From Alsobacter metallidurans (GTDB taxonomy: Bacteria; Pseudomonadota; Alphaproteobacteria; Rhizobiales; Beijerinckiaceae), in NCBI RefSeq assembly GCF_014636935.1, contig NZ_BMES01000001.1:1431782-1495781 (forward strand): 64,000 nt of DNA. The letters run 5' to 3'. Below, in pieces: positions 35,058 to 43,764 of the stretch; position 1 is the stretch's first letter, and every line of letters begins with the position of its first letter. The position numbers were made by a program, and so were the translations under genes. Below the pieces are notes generated by a model. It was not told the DNA's origin. It did not search any database and was given only the letters and a program-made list of their open reading frames with translations.

Positions 35058-36554
35058 ATGACGAGGAGTTCGATCCGCTTCGTGCGGCGCGGGCGGGTGG
35101 TGCAGGTCGATGATTTCGCGCCTCGGACCACGTTGCTGGACTGGCTCCGGATCGAGCAGCGGCTCGTCGGAACCAAAGAGGGCTGCGGAGAGGGCGATTG
35201 CGGCGCCTGCACGGTGGTGCTCGGGCGCGAGCGCGACGGCAAGCTCGTGTATGAGCCCGTCAACGCCTGCATCCTGCTGCTCGGGCAGATCGACGGCGCG
35301 AAGCTGATCACCGTCGAAGATCTGGCCCCCGGGGCCGCAAGCGGTTCCAAGGAACTCCATCCCGTCCAGGCCGCGCTTGTGGCGCGGCATGGCTCGCAAT
35401 GCGGGTTCTGCACACCCGGCATCGTGATGAGCCTGTTCGCGCTCTACCACGAAGGCGTGAGGCCGGTGACCCGCGAGGCGGCCTGCGACGCATTGGCCGG
35501 CAACCTTTGCCGGTGCACCGGCTACAGGCCCATCATCGACGCCGCGCTGGATGTGTGCGCCGAACCGGCCGCGGACGGTTCCGACGCTCGCGCAGACGCG
35601 ACGCTGGCGATGTTGCGGCGGCTCGACGACGCGCAGGACGTGTTCGTCGGCGACGAAGACGCGTTTTTCGCCGCGCCCGCCAGTGAGGAGAGTCTTGCGG
35701 CGCTGCTGGCCGAACATCCCGAGGCCACCCTCCTGGGCGGTGCGACTGATGTTGGCCTCTGGCTGACAAAGGCGCTCGCGCCGCTGCGCAAGTTTATCTG
35801 GCTGGGCCGCGTGCACGGCCTTGGCGACATTCATGACAGCCCGGAAGTGCTGGCGCTGGGCGCCACCGTGTCGCACGCGCGCGCTCTCGAGCCGCTCGCG
35901 GCCATCGACCCCGATATTGGCGAGGTGATGCGTCGCTTCGGCTCCAATCAGGTTCGCGCGTCGGGCACGGTCGGCGGCAACATCGCCAATGGCTCGCCCA
36001 TCGGCGACCTTGCCCCCATGCTGATTGTGCTGGGCGCGCATCTCGAGCTGCGCGGCGGCTCCGAGCGCCGCACGTTGCCGCTCGAGAACTTCTTTCTCGC
36101 CTACCGCAAGCAGGACCGTCGAAAGGGAGAGTTCATCCGCAGCCTTCTCGTGCCAAAGCCGGGGCCGGGCGATCATGTCCGGGTGTTCAAGGTCACCAAG
36201 CGGTTCGACGAGGACATTTCCTCGTTGCTGATGGCGATGCGTGTGACCATCCAGGGGGAGCGCATCGTGATGGCGCGCGTGGCGTTCGGCGGCATGGCGG
36301 CGACGCCCAAGCGGGCGCTTGCGGTCGAGACCGCCCTGTTGGAGCAGCCGGTGAACGACGGCGCCTCCTGGGCGGCGGCCGGCGAGGCCCTCGCCAGCGA
36401 CTTCGCCCCCCTCGACGATCATCGTGCGTCCGCGGCCTATCGGCTGCAGGTCGGCAAGAACCTCATCGTCAAGGCGCTCGCCGAGATCGCCGGCGCGCCG
36501 AGTTCCGCCACCCGCATCATCGGCCATCGGGAGACCGCCCATGCGGCCGAATAG
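35058..36554 (+). CDS. xdhA: Xanthine dehydrogenase small subunit XdhA
   Basis: 498 residues. An N-terminal 2Fe-2S ferredoxin domain (GTKEGCGEGDCGACTVVLG, C43, C48 and C51), a second 2Fe-2S helical domain (QCGFCTPGIVMSL and LCRCTGYRPI), an FAD-binding domain (LLGGATDVGLW, RASGTVGGNIANGSPIGDLAPML) and the CODH-like C-terminal domain follow in order. It carries electrons from the Mo site of XdhB to NAD. The stop overlaps xdhB by 14 bp. Confidence 0.97.
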   Translation: MTRSSIRFVRRGRVVQVDDFAPRTTLLDWLRIEQRLVGTKEGCGEGDCGACTVVLGRERDGKLVYEPVNACILLLGQIDGAKLITVEDLAPGAASGSKELHPVQAALVARHGSQCGFCTPGIVMSLFALYHEGVRPVTREAACDALAGNLCRCTGYRPIIDAALDVCAEPAADGSDARADATLAMLRRLDDAQDVFVGDEDAFFAAPASEESLAALLAEHPEATLLGGATDVGLWLTKALAPLRKFIWLGRVHGLGDIHDSPEVLALGATVSHARALEPLAAIDPDIGEVMRRFGSNQVRASGTVGGNIANGSPIGDLAPMLIVLGAHLELRGGSERRTLPLENFFLAYRKQDRRKGEFIRSLLVPKPGPGDHVRVFKVTKRFDEDISSLLMAMRVTIQGERIVMARVAFGGMAATPKRALAVETALLEQPVNDGASWAAAGEALASDFAPLDDHRASAAYRLQVGKNLIVKALAEIAGAPSSATRIIGHRETAHAAE

Positions 36555-38865
36555 CTTTTCGGACATGTCCGAAGCGCCGCTGCGGCACGTTCGCCAACCG
36601 CTGCCGCACGATTCAGCCGCCAAGCACGTGCAAGGGTCGGCCGCCTATATCGACGACCTGCCCGAGCCTGCAGGCTGCCTGCACATCGCGATTGGCGGGT
36701 CGCCCATGGCGCGCGGCTCCCTTATGGCGGTGGGTCTGGAGCGGGTTCGGGCCATCCAGGGCGTGGTCGCGGTGCTGACGGCCGCCGACATCCCGGGCAA
36801 GAACGACATTTCCCCCACGTTCGACGACGAGCCGCTGCTGGCCGCCCGAGAGGTGATCTTCCACGGCCAGCCCGTGTTCGCCGTGGTCGCCGAAACGCGA
36901 GACGCCGCGCGCCGGGCGGCGCGCCTCGGCGCGCTCACGATTGCGCAGGAGAAGCCGAGCGTTACGGTCGAGGACGCGCAGGCGCGGGGCGAAACCGTGC
37001 TGCCCGACTACGCGTTTCAGCGTGGCGACGCCCCGGCAACGATCGGCGCGGCGCCGCATCAACTCGCCGGCACGTTCCGAATTGGCGGGCAAGAGCATTT
37101 CTACCTCGAAGGGCAGGTCGCTCTGGCGATCCCGGGCGAGGACGGCTCGATGCACGTGCATTCGTCCACCCAGCACCCAACCGAAATCCAGCATGTCTGC
37201 GCCCGGGTGCTCGGCGTTGCTGACGCACTCGTGACAGCCGAGGTGCGCCGCATGGGCGGCGGCTTCGGCGGCAAGGAGAGCCAGGCGTCGCAATGGGCCG
37301 CCATGGCGGCGCTTGCCGCGCGCGTCACGGGCCGGCCCTGCAAGATCCGCCTCGACCGCGACGACGACATGGCTATGACCGGCAAGCGGCATGACTTCCG
37401 GGTCGATTACGCGGTCGGCTTCGACGACGACGGCCGCATCCAGGGTGTCGAGATGGCGTTTCTCGCGCGCTGCGGGTGCTCGGCGGATCTGAGCCAGGGC
37501 GTGGTGGACCGCACCATGTTTCACGCCGACAGCTCCTATTTCTTGCCCGAGCTGATCATTGGCACGCGCCGACTGAAAACCAACACAGTCTCCAACACGG
37601 CCTTCCGGGGCTTCGGCGGCCCGCAGGGCATGCTCGCGATGGAGCGGATCATCGACCAGATCGCATGGCGTCTCGGCCGCGATCCGCTCGATGTGCGCAA
37701 GGCGAATCATTATGGCCCGGAGCGGGACGTCACGCCCTATGGCATGACTGTTGAGGATCACGACGTTGGCGCCGCCATCCTCGAGCAGCTCGAGGCGAGC
37801 AGCGACTATCGGGCCCGGCGCGAAGCCATTGCGGCGTTCAACGCCACGTCGCCGATTCTGCGCAAAGGCATTGCGCTGACACCGGTCAAGTTCGGCATCT
37901 CGTTCACGCTCTCGCACCTGAACCAGGCCGGCGCCCTGGTGCATGTCTACTCAGACGGGTCGATCCAGTTGAACCACGGCGGCACCGAGATGGGGCAGGG
38001 GCTCTATCAAAAGGTCGCCCAGGTGGTCGCCGAGGAGTTCGGCGTTGGCATGGACCGTGTCCGCATCACCGCGACCACGACCGACAAGGTGCCGAACACC
38101 TCGCCTACGGCAGCGTCCTCCGGGTCAGACCTGAACGGCATGGCGGCGCAGATCGCTGCGCGCCAGATCCGCGAGCGGATGGCCGTGCTGGCCGGCGAGC
38201 ATTTCGGCGTGCCCGCCGCCGAGGTGCAGTTCCGGGACGACCACGTCTTCGCCGGCAACGAGAGCGTCTCCTTCGCGGAACTCGCCAAGCGCGCCCACAT
38301 GGCCCGGATTCACCTGTCCGCGGCCGGGCACTACGCGACGCCGAAACTTCATTGGGATCGTCCCAACGGCCAAGGTCGGCCCTTCTTCTATTTCGCTTAC
38401 GGGGCGGCTTGCGCCGAGGTGGTGATCGACACGCTCACGGGCGAAAACCGAGTGTTGCGCGTCGATATCCTCCACGACGTCGGGCATTCGCTGAACCCGG
38501 CGCTCGACATCGGGCAGATCGAGGGCGGCTTCGTGCAGGGCATGGGCTGGCTCACCACCGAGGAACTCGTCTACGATAAGGACGGCCGCCTGCGCACACA
38601 CGCTCCGTCCACCTACAAGATCCCGGTGGCGTCTGACATGCCGGCGGACTTCCGGGTGACGTTGTTCGGTGGAGCCAACCGGGAGGAGACGATCTATCGC
38701 TCGAAGGCGGTCGGCGAACCCCCGGTGATGCTCGCGAACGCCGTGTTCGGAGCCATCGCGGACGCCGTTCAATCTTTGGCTCCGGGGCGCCCCGTCGTGC
38801 TGGATGCGCCGGCCACCCCGGAAGCAATTCTAAAGGCCGTGCAGGCAGTTGCGTCGGCGGGTTGA
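36541..38865 (+). CDS. xdhB: Xanthine dehydrogenase molybdopterin-binding subunit XdhB
   Basis: 774 residues. It contains the aldehyde oxidase/xanthine dehydrogenase a/b hammerhead (VQGSAAYIDDLPEP), VRRMGGGFGGKESQ for cofactor binding, NTAFRGFGGPQGML with the active-site Arg, and the C-terminal KAVGEPPVML containing the catalytic Glu. It oxidises hypoxanthine to xanthine to urate. The ATG at 36541 has GGGAG at good spacing within the xdhA tail; a second Met 8 codons later is also possible. Confidence 0.96.
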   Translation: MRPNSFSDMSEAPLRHVRQPLPHDSAAKHVQGSAAYIDDLPEPAGCLHIAIGGSPMARGSLMAVGLERVRAIQGVVAVLTAADIPGKNDISPTFDDEPLLAAREVIFHGQPVFAVVAETRDAARRAARLGALTIAQEKPSVTVEDAQARGETVLPDYAFQRGDAPATIGAAPHQLAGTFRIGGQEHFYLEGQVALAIPGEDGSMHVHSSTQHPTEIQHVCARVLGVADALVTAEVRRMGGGFGGKESQASQWAAMAALAARVTGRPCKIRLDRDDDMAMTGKRHDFRVDYAVGFDDDGRIQGVEMAFLARCGCSADLSQGVVDRTMFHADSSYFLPELIIGTRRLKTNTVSNTAFRGFGGPQGMLAMERIIDQIAWRLGRDPLDVRKANHYGPERDVTPYGMTVEDHDVGAAILEQLEASSDYRARREAIAAFNATSPILRKGIALTPVKFGISFTLSHLNQAGALVHVYSDGSIQLNHGGTEMGQGLYQKVAQVVAEEFGVGMDRVRITATTTDKVPNTSPTAASSGSDLNGMAAQIAARQIRERMAVLAGEHFGVPAAEVQFRDDHVFAGNESVSFAELAKRAHMARIHLSAAGHYATPKLHWDRPNGQGRPFFYFAYGAACAEVVIDTLTGENRVLRVDILHDVGHSLNPALDIGQIEGGFVQGMGWLTTEELVYDKDGRLRTHAPSTYKIPVASDMPADFRVTLFGGANREETIYRSKAVGEPPVMLANAVFGAIADAVQSLAPGRPVVLDAPATPEAILKAVQAVASAG

Positions 38866-38910
38866 ATCGCGCGCGCAGCCGCTTGAATCAGGATGTGAAC
38901 TGCAGGAACC

Positions 38911-39906
38911 GTGACCCTCATCTGGACCCGACTGCTGGAAACCATCGATACGCAGGGCTCCGCCGCGCTGGTGAGCGTGGTCGCTGTGCAGGGCTCCGCG
39001 CCGCGTGAGGCCGGCGCGCGCATGGTCGTGCGTCCTGATGGCGGGTTCTGGGGCACGGTGGGCGGCGGCGAACTCGAGTGGCGCCTGCTGCGCGATGCGA
39101 AGGCCACCTTGGGCGCTGAGGCGCGTTCGACCCTGGTGGGGGACTGGCCGCTCGGGCCCGATCTCGGGCAGTGCTGCGGCGGTCGGGTCAAAACCTGGGT
39201 CGAGACGTTTGCCCGCGAAGACAGGGCCGAGATTGCGCGTTTCGCCGAGCTCGAACCAGGGGGCCCGTTCCACCTGGACGCCTTGCTCGGACCCGATGGG
39301 CGCATTATGCGCAAAGTCGCGGTAGACGCTGCGCAGTCGGTTGCGGTGGTGCGCGAACGGTATGGAGAGGACCGGACGCCCTTACTCTTGTTCGGCGCCG
39401 GCCATGTAGGGCGCGCGCTGGCGCAGGCGCTGGCGCCTTTGCCGTTTCGCTTGCGGTGGATAGACTCTCGCGAGGACGCCTTCCCGGCCATCATTCCCCA
39501 GAATGCCGAAGCGCTTGTCACCGCGGATCCCGTCCAGGCGGTCGCAAACGCGCCGGCGGGCTCGCTCGTCATGGTCATGACCCATTCCCATCCGCTGGAT
39601 CTGGCCGTCACGGCGGCGGCGTTGGGACGAACCGATTTGGGCCCCGTCGGCCTGATCGGGTCGGCGACCAAGCGGGCCCGCTTCCTGGCTCGGTTGAGGC
39701 AGGCGGGCGTTTCGGAGGCGACGCTGTTGCGGCTCAACTGCCCCATCGGTGTCGAGGGCGTCAGCGGCAAGGAGCCCGCCGTGATTGCGGCCGTTGCGGC
39801 GGCGCAGCTATTGCAATGGCGGGAGGCGCAGGATGCCGCCCGCATCCAGACAACCAGCGTGGCGGCGTCATTCCGGCCGCGGCGGATATCGGGGGAACGC
39901 GGATGA
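38911..39906 (+). CDS. xdhC: Xanthine dehydrogenase accessory protein XdhC
   Basis: 331 residues from a GTG at 38911. The N-terminal XdhC/CoxI domain has VQGSAPREAGARMVV and LGQCCGGRV, and the C-terminal Rossmann-like domain has LLFGAGHVGRALAQAL and GPVGLIGSATKRARFL. XdhC binds molybdopterin cofactor, promotes its sulfuration and inserts it into XdhB. Its stop overlaps the next start (ATGA at 39903-39906). Confidence 0.96.
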   Translation: MTLIWTRLLETIDTQGSAALVSVVAVQGSAPREAGARMVVRPDGGFWGTVGGGELEWRLLRDAKATLGAEARSTLVGDWPLGPDLGQCCGGRVKTWVETFAREDRAEIARFAELEPGGPFHLDALLGPDGRIMRKVAVDAAQSVAVVRERYGEDRTPLLLFGAGHVGRALAQALAPLPFRLRWIDSREDAFPAIIPQNAEALVTADPVQAVANAPAGSLVMVMTHSHPLDLAVTAAALGRTDLGPVGLIGSATKRARFLARLRQAGVSEATLLRLNCPIGVEGVSGKEPAVIAAVAAAQLLQWREAQDAARIQTTSVAASFRPRRISGERG

Positions 39907-40373
39907 CACTGGATTCGAGCGACCACGGCTTCCTGAAGCGCGCGGTCGACATCGCTTACGACCACATGCGCTCCGGCGAAGGCAAACCTTTCGGCGCTGT
40001 GCTCGTGCTGAATGGCAAGCCGTTGGCCGAAGGCTGGAACTCGGTTTTCGCCTCCAAGGACCTGACAGCCCATGCCGAGCTGATGGCGATCCGCCGCGCG
40101 TCCAAGGTGCTCGGCCACGGCGATCTGAGCGGCTCGGTGCTCTATGCGTCCGGGGAACCCTGCCCGATGTGCATGGGGGCCATGTATCTCGCCGGCGTTG
40201 CGCGCTGCTTCTACGCGACCACATGGGAGGAGGCGAAGGCGATTGGGGTCAAGAGCGAGGAGATCCGCGCCGAGTACGAGAAGAGCCCGGCCGAACGGCG
40301 CATTCCGTGCATTCATGCGCCCATGCCGGAGGCGAGCGCCGCCTTCGAGGAGTGGCTCTCCCGCGCCGGTTGA
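39903..40373 (+). CDS. Nucleoside/purine deaminase (CDA superfamily), first of a tandem pair
   Basis: 156 residues with the zinc-dependent deaminase motifs H57-A-E59 (TAHAELMAIR) and PCPMC (C87 and C90). It is homologous to the GuaD-type protein encoded next, but lacks that protein's FDDAFIYDE block and KIEY tail. Likely substrates are guanine, another aminopurine or a nucleoside; sequence alone does not decide. It is translationally coupled to xdhC, and followed after 22 bp by the second deaminase. Confidence 0.88.
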   Translation: MTLDSSDHGFLKRAVDIAYDHMRSGEGKPFGAVLVLNGKPLAEGWNSVFASKDLTAHAELMAIRRASKVLGHGDLSGSVLYASGEPCPMCMGAMYLAGVARCFYATTWEEAKAIGVKSEEIRAEYEKSPAERRIPCIHAPMPEASAAFEEWLSRAG

Positions 40374-40395
40374 TCTCCCATTTCCAGGACCGCAG

Positions 40396-40875
40396 ATGAT
40401 TGCCCAAGACGATCTTGCTCACCTCGGACGAGCCGTCGCGCTCTCGCGTGAGCGCATGGAAGCCAATCTCGGCGGCCCATTCGGGGCCGTGATCGTTCGG
40501 GACGGCGCCGTGCTCGCGGAAGGCTGGAACGAGGTCACGTCCACAAACGACCCCACCGCCCATGCGGAAGTGACCGCGATCCGGCGCGCGTGCCAGGCCG
40601 TTGGTGATTTCAGCCTCGCCGGAGCCACCCTCTACACCAGCTGCGAGCCTTGTCCGATGTGCCTCGCATCAGCTTATTGGGCACGCATTTCCCGCATCGT
40701 CTACGCGAACACGCGCGACGAGGCCGCCGCCATCGGTTTCGACGACGCCTTCATCTATGACGAGATGCCGAAGCCGCCGGCCGAGCGCGCCATCGCGATG
40801 GAGCATCGGCCGACGGCCGAGGCGACCGCGGCCTTCGCGGCCTGGATGGCGAAGCCGGACAAGATCGAATACTGA
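40396..40875 (+). CDS. guaD: Guanine deaminase (GuaD type)
   Basis: 159 residues. Zinc and catalytic motifs TAHAEVTAIRRAC (H56, E58) and TSCEPCPMC (C83, C86, C89). It matches Bacillus subtilis GuaD, as I recall it, through the GGPFGAVIVRDG start, the FDDAFIYDEMPKPPAERAI block and the EY C terminus that closes the neighbouring active site in the dimer. It converts guanine to xanthine, feeding XdhAB. Confidence 0.92.
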   Translation: MIAQDDLAHLGRAVALSRERMEANLGGPFGAVIVRDGAVLAEGWNEVTSTNDPTAHAEVTAIRRACQAVGDFSLAGATLYTSCEPCPMCLASAYWARISRIVYANTRDEAAAIGFDDAFIYDEMPKPPAERAIAMEHRPTAEATAAFAAWMAKPDKIEY

Positions 40876-40902
40876 CGGACGCAGGGGCGGGGGCACGGCG
40901 TC

Positions 40903-42084
40903 ATGGGCGCATTCGCGGTCGATTGGATCAATCTTGGCTTGAGGTGGTTCCACCTCGTCGTGGGTATCGCCTGGATTGGAGCCAGCTTTCACTTCATCTG
41001 GCTCGATTTTAGCCTGCGCGCCCGCGAGCGGATGAACGAAGGCGTGTCTGGCACCTCGTGGATGGTGCACGGCGGCGGCTTCTACCATGTCGAGAAATAC
41101 GGGGTCGCGCCCGCCACCCTGCCGCCGGACCTGCACTGGTTCAAATGGGAGGCCTATCTCACTTTCCTGTCCGGCTTCGGACTGCTGGTGATGCAATATT
41201 ATTGGAACGCCAGCGCCTTCCTGGTGGACCCGGCAGTGCTTGACATGTCGGGCGCGGAGGCCGTCATCATTTCGGTGCTGACGCTCGGCGCCGGCTGGTT
41301 CGCTTATGATGCGCTCTGCCGGTCGCCCTTGCGCGACAGGACCGAATTGCTCGCGCTGAGCGTCTTCGCGCTGATTGTCGGCGCCGCCTTTGTGTTCACG
41401 CACGTGTTCTCGGGCCGCGGCGCTTTCATTCATGTGGGCGCGATGGTCGGAACTATCATGGCCGCGAACGTCTTCGCGGTGATCATCCCGAACCAGAAGA
41501 TCATCACGGCCGACCTTCTGGCCGGCCGCACGCCGGACCCGCGTTACGGCAAGATCGGCAAGCAGCGCTCGCTTCACAACAACTACCTGACGCTGCCCGT
41601 ACTCCTGTTCATGGTCTCGAATCACTACGCGTTCCTGTACTCGCATCCACAATCCTGGCTGGTCGTCGCCTTGATCGTGCTGACGGGCGGGCTCGTGCGG
41701 CATTTCCTGAACCGGGTCGATGCCGGGGATGAGCCGAAAACGGTCGCATGGGCCCTTCCGGCCGCAGCGGTTGCGATGGCGGCCGCAATTGTCTGGACCG
41801 CGCCGCGCGGCGCCGCGTACCCGGCCGGCGTCACGGATGCGGACGCGCTCAAGATCACGCAGACGCATTGCGCGATGTGCCATGCGGCCAAGCCGACGCA
41901 CGAAGCGTTCCGGGGGGGCGAGCCGCCCAAGGGCGTCATGCTGGATACGGTCGCAAATATCCGCCGGCATGCCGCCCAGGTGAACGCCCAGGCCGTGCAG
42001 GGACGCGCAATGCCGCTCGGCAACGAAACCAAGATGACCGACGATGAGCGCGCGCGGCTGGGCGCCTGGTTGGCGCAGCCGTGA
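40903..42084 (+). CDS. puuD: Membrane urate hydroxylase PuuD with C-terminal cytochrome c
   Basis: 393 residues. About eight membrane spans (urate oxidase N family; FHLVVGIAWIGASFHFIWLD at the start) carry several conserved His, and a C-terminal cytochrome c domain has the haem motif CAMCH (C323, C326, H327). PuuD oxidises urate to 5-hydroxyisourate and passes electrons to the respiratory chain, so no hydrogen peroxide is made. It depends on the cytochrome c maturation system, encoded in part at 11.5-15.6 kb. Its stop overlaps uraD (GTGA). Confidence 0.95.
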   Translation: MGAFAVDWINLGLRWFHLVVGIAWIGASFHFIWLDFSLRARERMNEGVSGTSWMVHGGGFYHVEKYGVAPATLPPDLHWFKWEAYLTFLSGFGLLVMQYYWNASAFLVDPAVLDMSGAEAVIISVLTLGAGWFAYDALCRSPLRDRTELLALSVFALIVGAAFVFTHVFSGRGAFIHVGAMVGTIMAANVFAVIIPNQKIITADLLAGRTPDPRYGKIGKQRSLHNNYLTLPVLLFMVSNHYAFLYSHPQSWLVVALIVLTGGLVRHFLNRVDAGDEPKTVAWALPAAAVAMAAAIVWTAPRGAAYPAGVTDADALKITQTHCAMCHAAKPTHEAFRGGEPPKGVMLDTVANIRRHAAQVNAQAVQGRAMPLGNETKMTDDERARLGAWLAQP

Positions 42085-42602
42085 CCGGCGCGGTCCTGTC
42101 GATCGACGACGTCAACGCGCTCACGACCGCGCGTTTCACCCAGGTGTTCGGCGGGATTGCCGAGCATGCGCCGTGGGTCGCCGAACGCGCCGCCGGGTCG
42201 CGCCCTTTCGCGACCCGCTCCGCGATGGTGGACGCCTTCCAGCGCGCAATCGCGAGCGCCGGCGAGACCGAGCAGACCGCGTTGCTAAGGGCCCATCCTG
42301 ACCTCGCTGGTCGGGCGGCGCTGGCCGGTGAACTGACGGCCGAAAGCACGCGCGAGCAGGCCGGCGCTGGGTTGGACACTCTTACCGCCGATGAATTCGC
42401 GCGGTTTACAGCGCTAAATGACGCGTACAGGGCGCGCTTCGGGATTCCCTTCATCCTGGCCGTGAAAGGCGCGACCAAGCACCACATTCTAGCCAGCTTC
42501 GAGAGCCGCATTGGCGGCGCTCTGGTCGAGGAGCGCATGACCGCGCTTGCGCAGGTGCTGCGGATTGTCCGCTTCAGGCTCGAAGAGAAGGTGGCGGGCT
42601 AG
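42081..42602 (+). CDS. uraD: OHCU decarboxylase UraD
   Basis: 173 residues from a GTG overlapping the puuD stop. The family motif LLRAHPDLAGRAAL contains the catalytic His (H72), and the C-terminal half has LNDAYRARFGIPFILAVKG. It decarboxylates OHCU stereospecifically to S-allantoin, the last step present in this window. It converges on iolG, leaving 2 bp between the genes. Confidence 0.96.
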   Translation: MTGAVLSIDDVNALTTARFTQVFGGIAEHAPWVAERAAGSRPFATRSAMVDAFQRAIASAGETEQTALLRAHPDLAGRAALAGELTAESTREQAGAGLDTLTADEFARFTALNDAYRARFGIPFILAVKGATKHHILASFESRIGGALVEERMTALAQVLRIVRFRLEEKVAG

Positions 42603-42604
42603 CT

Positions 42605-43594
42605 TCACCCGACCCTGACGGGCCGCCCGCTTTGTGCCGATTCGGTTGCCGCGTCGGCCAGGATCTGCGCCCGCAGTCCGTCGGCGCCCGACGGGTCGGG
42701 CGCCTTTCCGTCGGCCACTGCGCCAAGAAACGCGTCGAGCTCCAGCCGATAGGCGGCCGCATAGCGCTCCAGAAAAAAGTTCTGGACCGGATCGGCCCGG
42801 AAGCCGGTCGCGGTGGCGCTCTCGACGGTCGTCTCGTGCACGTTGCCGGCTCGGATCATGCCCTTGGAGCCGTGCACCTCGATCCGCTGGTCGTACCCGT
42901 AGGCGGCGCGGCGGGAGTTGGAAATCTGCGCGATCTTGCCCGAGGCCGTCTTCAGGATCACGGCGGCGGTGTCTACGTCGCCGGCTTCGCCGATCGCCTT
43001 GTCGACCAGCGCCGAGCCGACCGCGTAGACCTCGACCGGATCCTCTCCGAGCAGGAACGCCGCCATGTCGAGATCGTGGATCATCATGTCGCGAAAGAGT
43101 CCGCCCGAGCGCTTCACGTAGTCGACCGGGGGAGGGGCGGGGTCGCGTGAGATCACGGTGACGATCTCGATCGCCCCGACCTCGCCCTCGACGAGGCGGC
43201 GCTTCAGCGCAGCGAAGTTTGGATCGAACCGCCGGTTGAAGCCGATCATCAGCGGCGTTCCGGCGTCCTCGACAACCCTGAGGCAGGCGCGGATGCGGTC
43301 GGCTGCGAGATCAACAGGCTTTTCGCAAAACACGGCCTTGCCGGCCTTTGCGGCGCGCTCGATCAAGTCGGCATGCATGTCGGTCGGCGTGCAGATCAGC
43401 ACGGCATCGATCTTGTCGTCATCGATGATGCCGTCAATCGTCGCCACGGTGGCGTTGGTCTCGGCCGCGATGGTCTGGCTCGCCTCCAGAACGGCGTCGG
43501 CCACCGCCACCAACTGCGCCTTCGGATGAGCGGCCACGTTGCCGCCGTGAATACGGCCGATGCGGCCGGCGCCGAGAAGACCTACGCGCAGCAT
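42605..43594 (-). CDS. iolG: Inositol 2-dehydrogenase
   Basis: 329 residues. The N-terminal Rossmann domain (LLGAGRIGRIH, 7-15) and EKPVDL with catalytic K92 are typical of the Gfo/Idh/MocA family, followed by the C-terminal beta-sheet domain with GGLFRDMMIHDLDMA. It oxidises myo-inositol to scyllo-inosose. The start at 43594 is supported by GGAGGAA upstream on the minus strand; the frame upstream has no family sequence. It is divergent from the rest of the inositol genes across a 170-bp control region. Confidence 0.94.
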   Translation of the reverse strand: MLRVGLLGAGRIGRIHGGNVAAHPKAQLVAVADAVLEASQTIAAETNATVATIDGIIDDDKIDAVLICTPTDMHADLIERAAKAGKAVFCEKPVDLAADRIRACLRVVEDAGTPLMIGFNRRFDPNFAALKRRLVEGEVGAIEIVTVISRDPAPPPVDYVKRSGGLFRDMMIHDLDMAAFLLGEDPVEVYAVGSALVDKAIGEAGDVDTAAVILKTASGKIAQISNSRRAAYGYDQRIEVHGSKGMIRAGNVHETTVESATATGFRADPVQNFFLERYAAAYRLELDAFLGAVADGKAPDPSGADGLRAQILADAATESAQSGRPVRVG

Positions 43595-43764
43595 ACCGGG
43601 TTCCTCCGTTGGGGAATCGAGGCTTTGTGGGCCGCGTTTGCCGCAGCCGTGGATCGCGCGCCAGAATACATATTCCGAATTGACGCGCCATTCGAATTTC
43701 CGTTTCATCGCGCCAAGCAGCCGATCAAGGCTGGCTGGTCCGCACGGCGGACGAGGAGGATGCG
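43595..43764. promoter_or_regulatory. Divergent control region of the inositol genes with two palindromes
   Basis: This 170-bp gap separates iolG (minus) from the SDR-iolCDEB run (plus). Two palindromes stand out: GAATACATATTC (43664-43675) and ATTCGAAT (43690-43697), within a relatively AT-rich stretch and sharing the GAAT/ATTC half-site. TTGACG at 43680-43685 lies between them and could be a -35. They are candidate operators for an IolR-type repressor, whose rhizobial sites are described as GGAA/TTCC half-sites; no exact copy of that site is seen. No regulator gene is adjacent. Confidence 0.4.
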
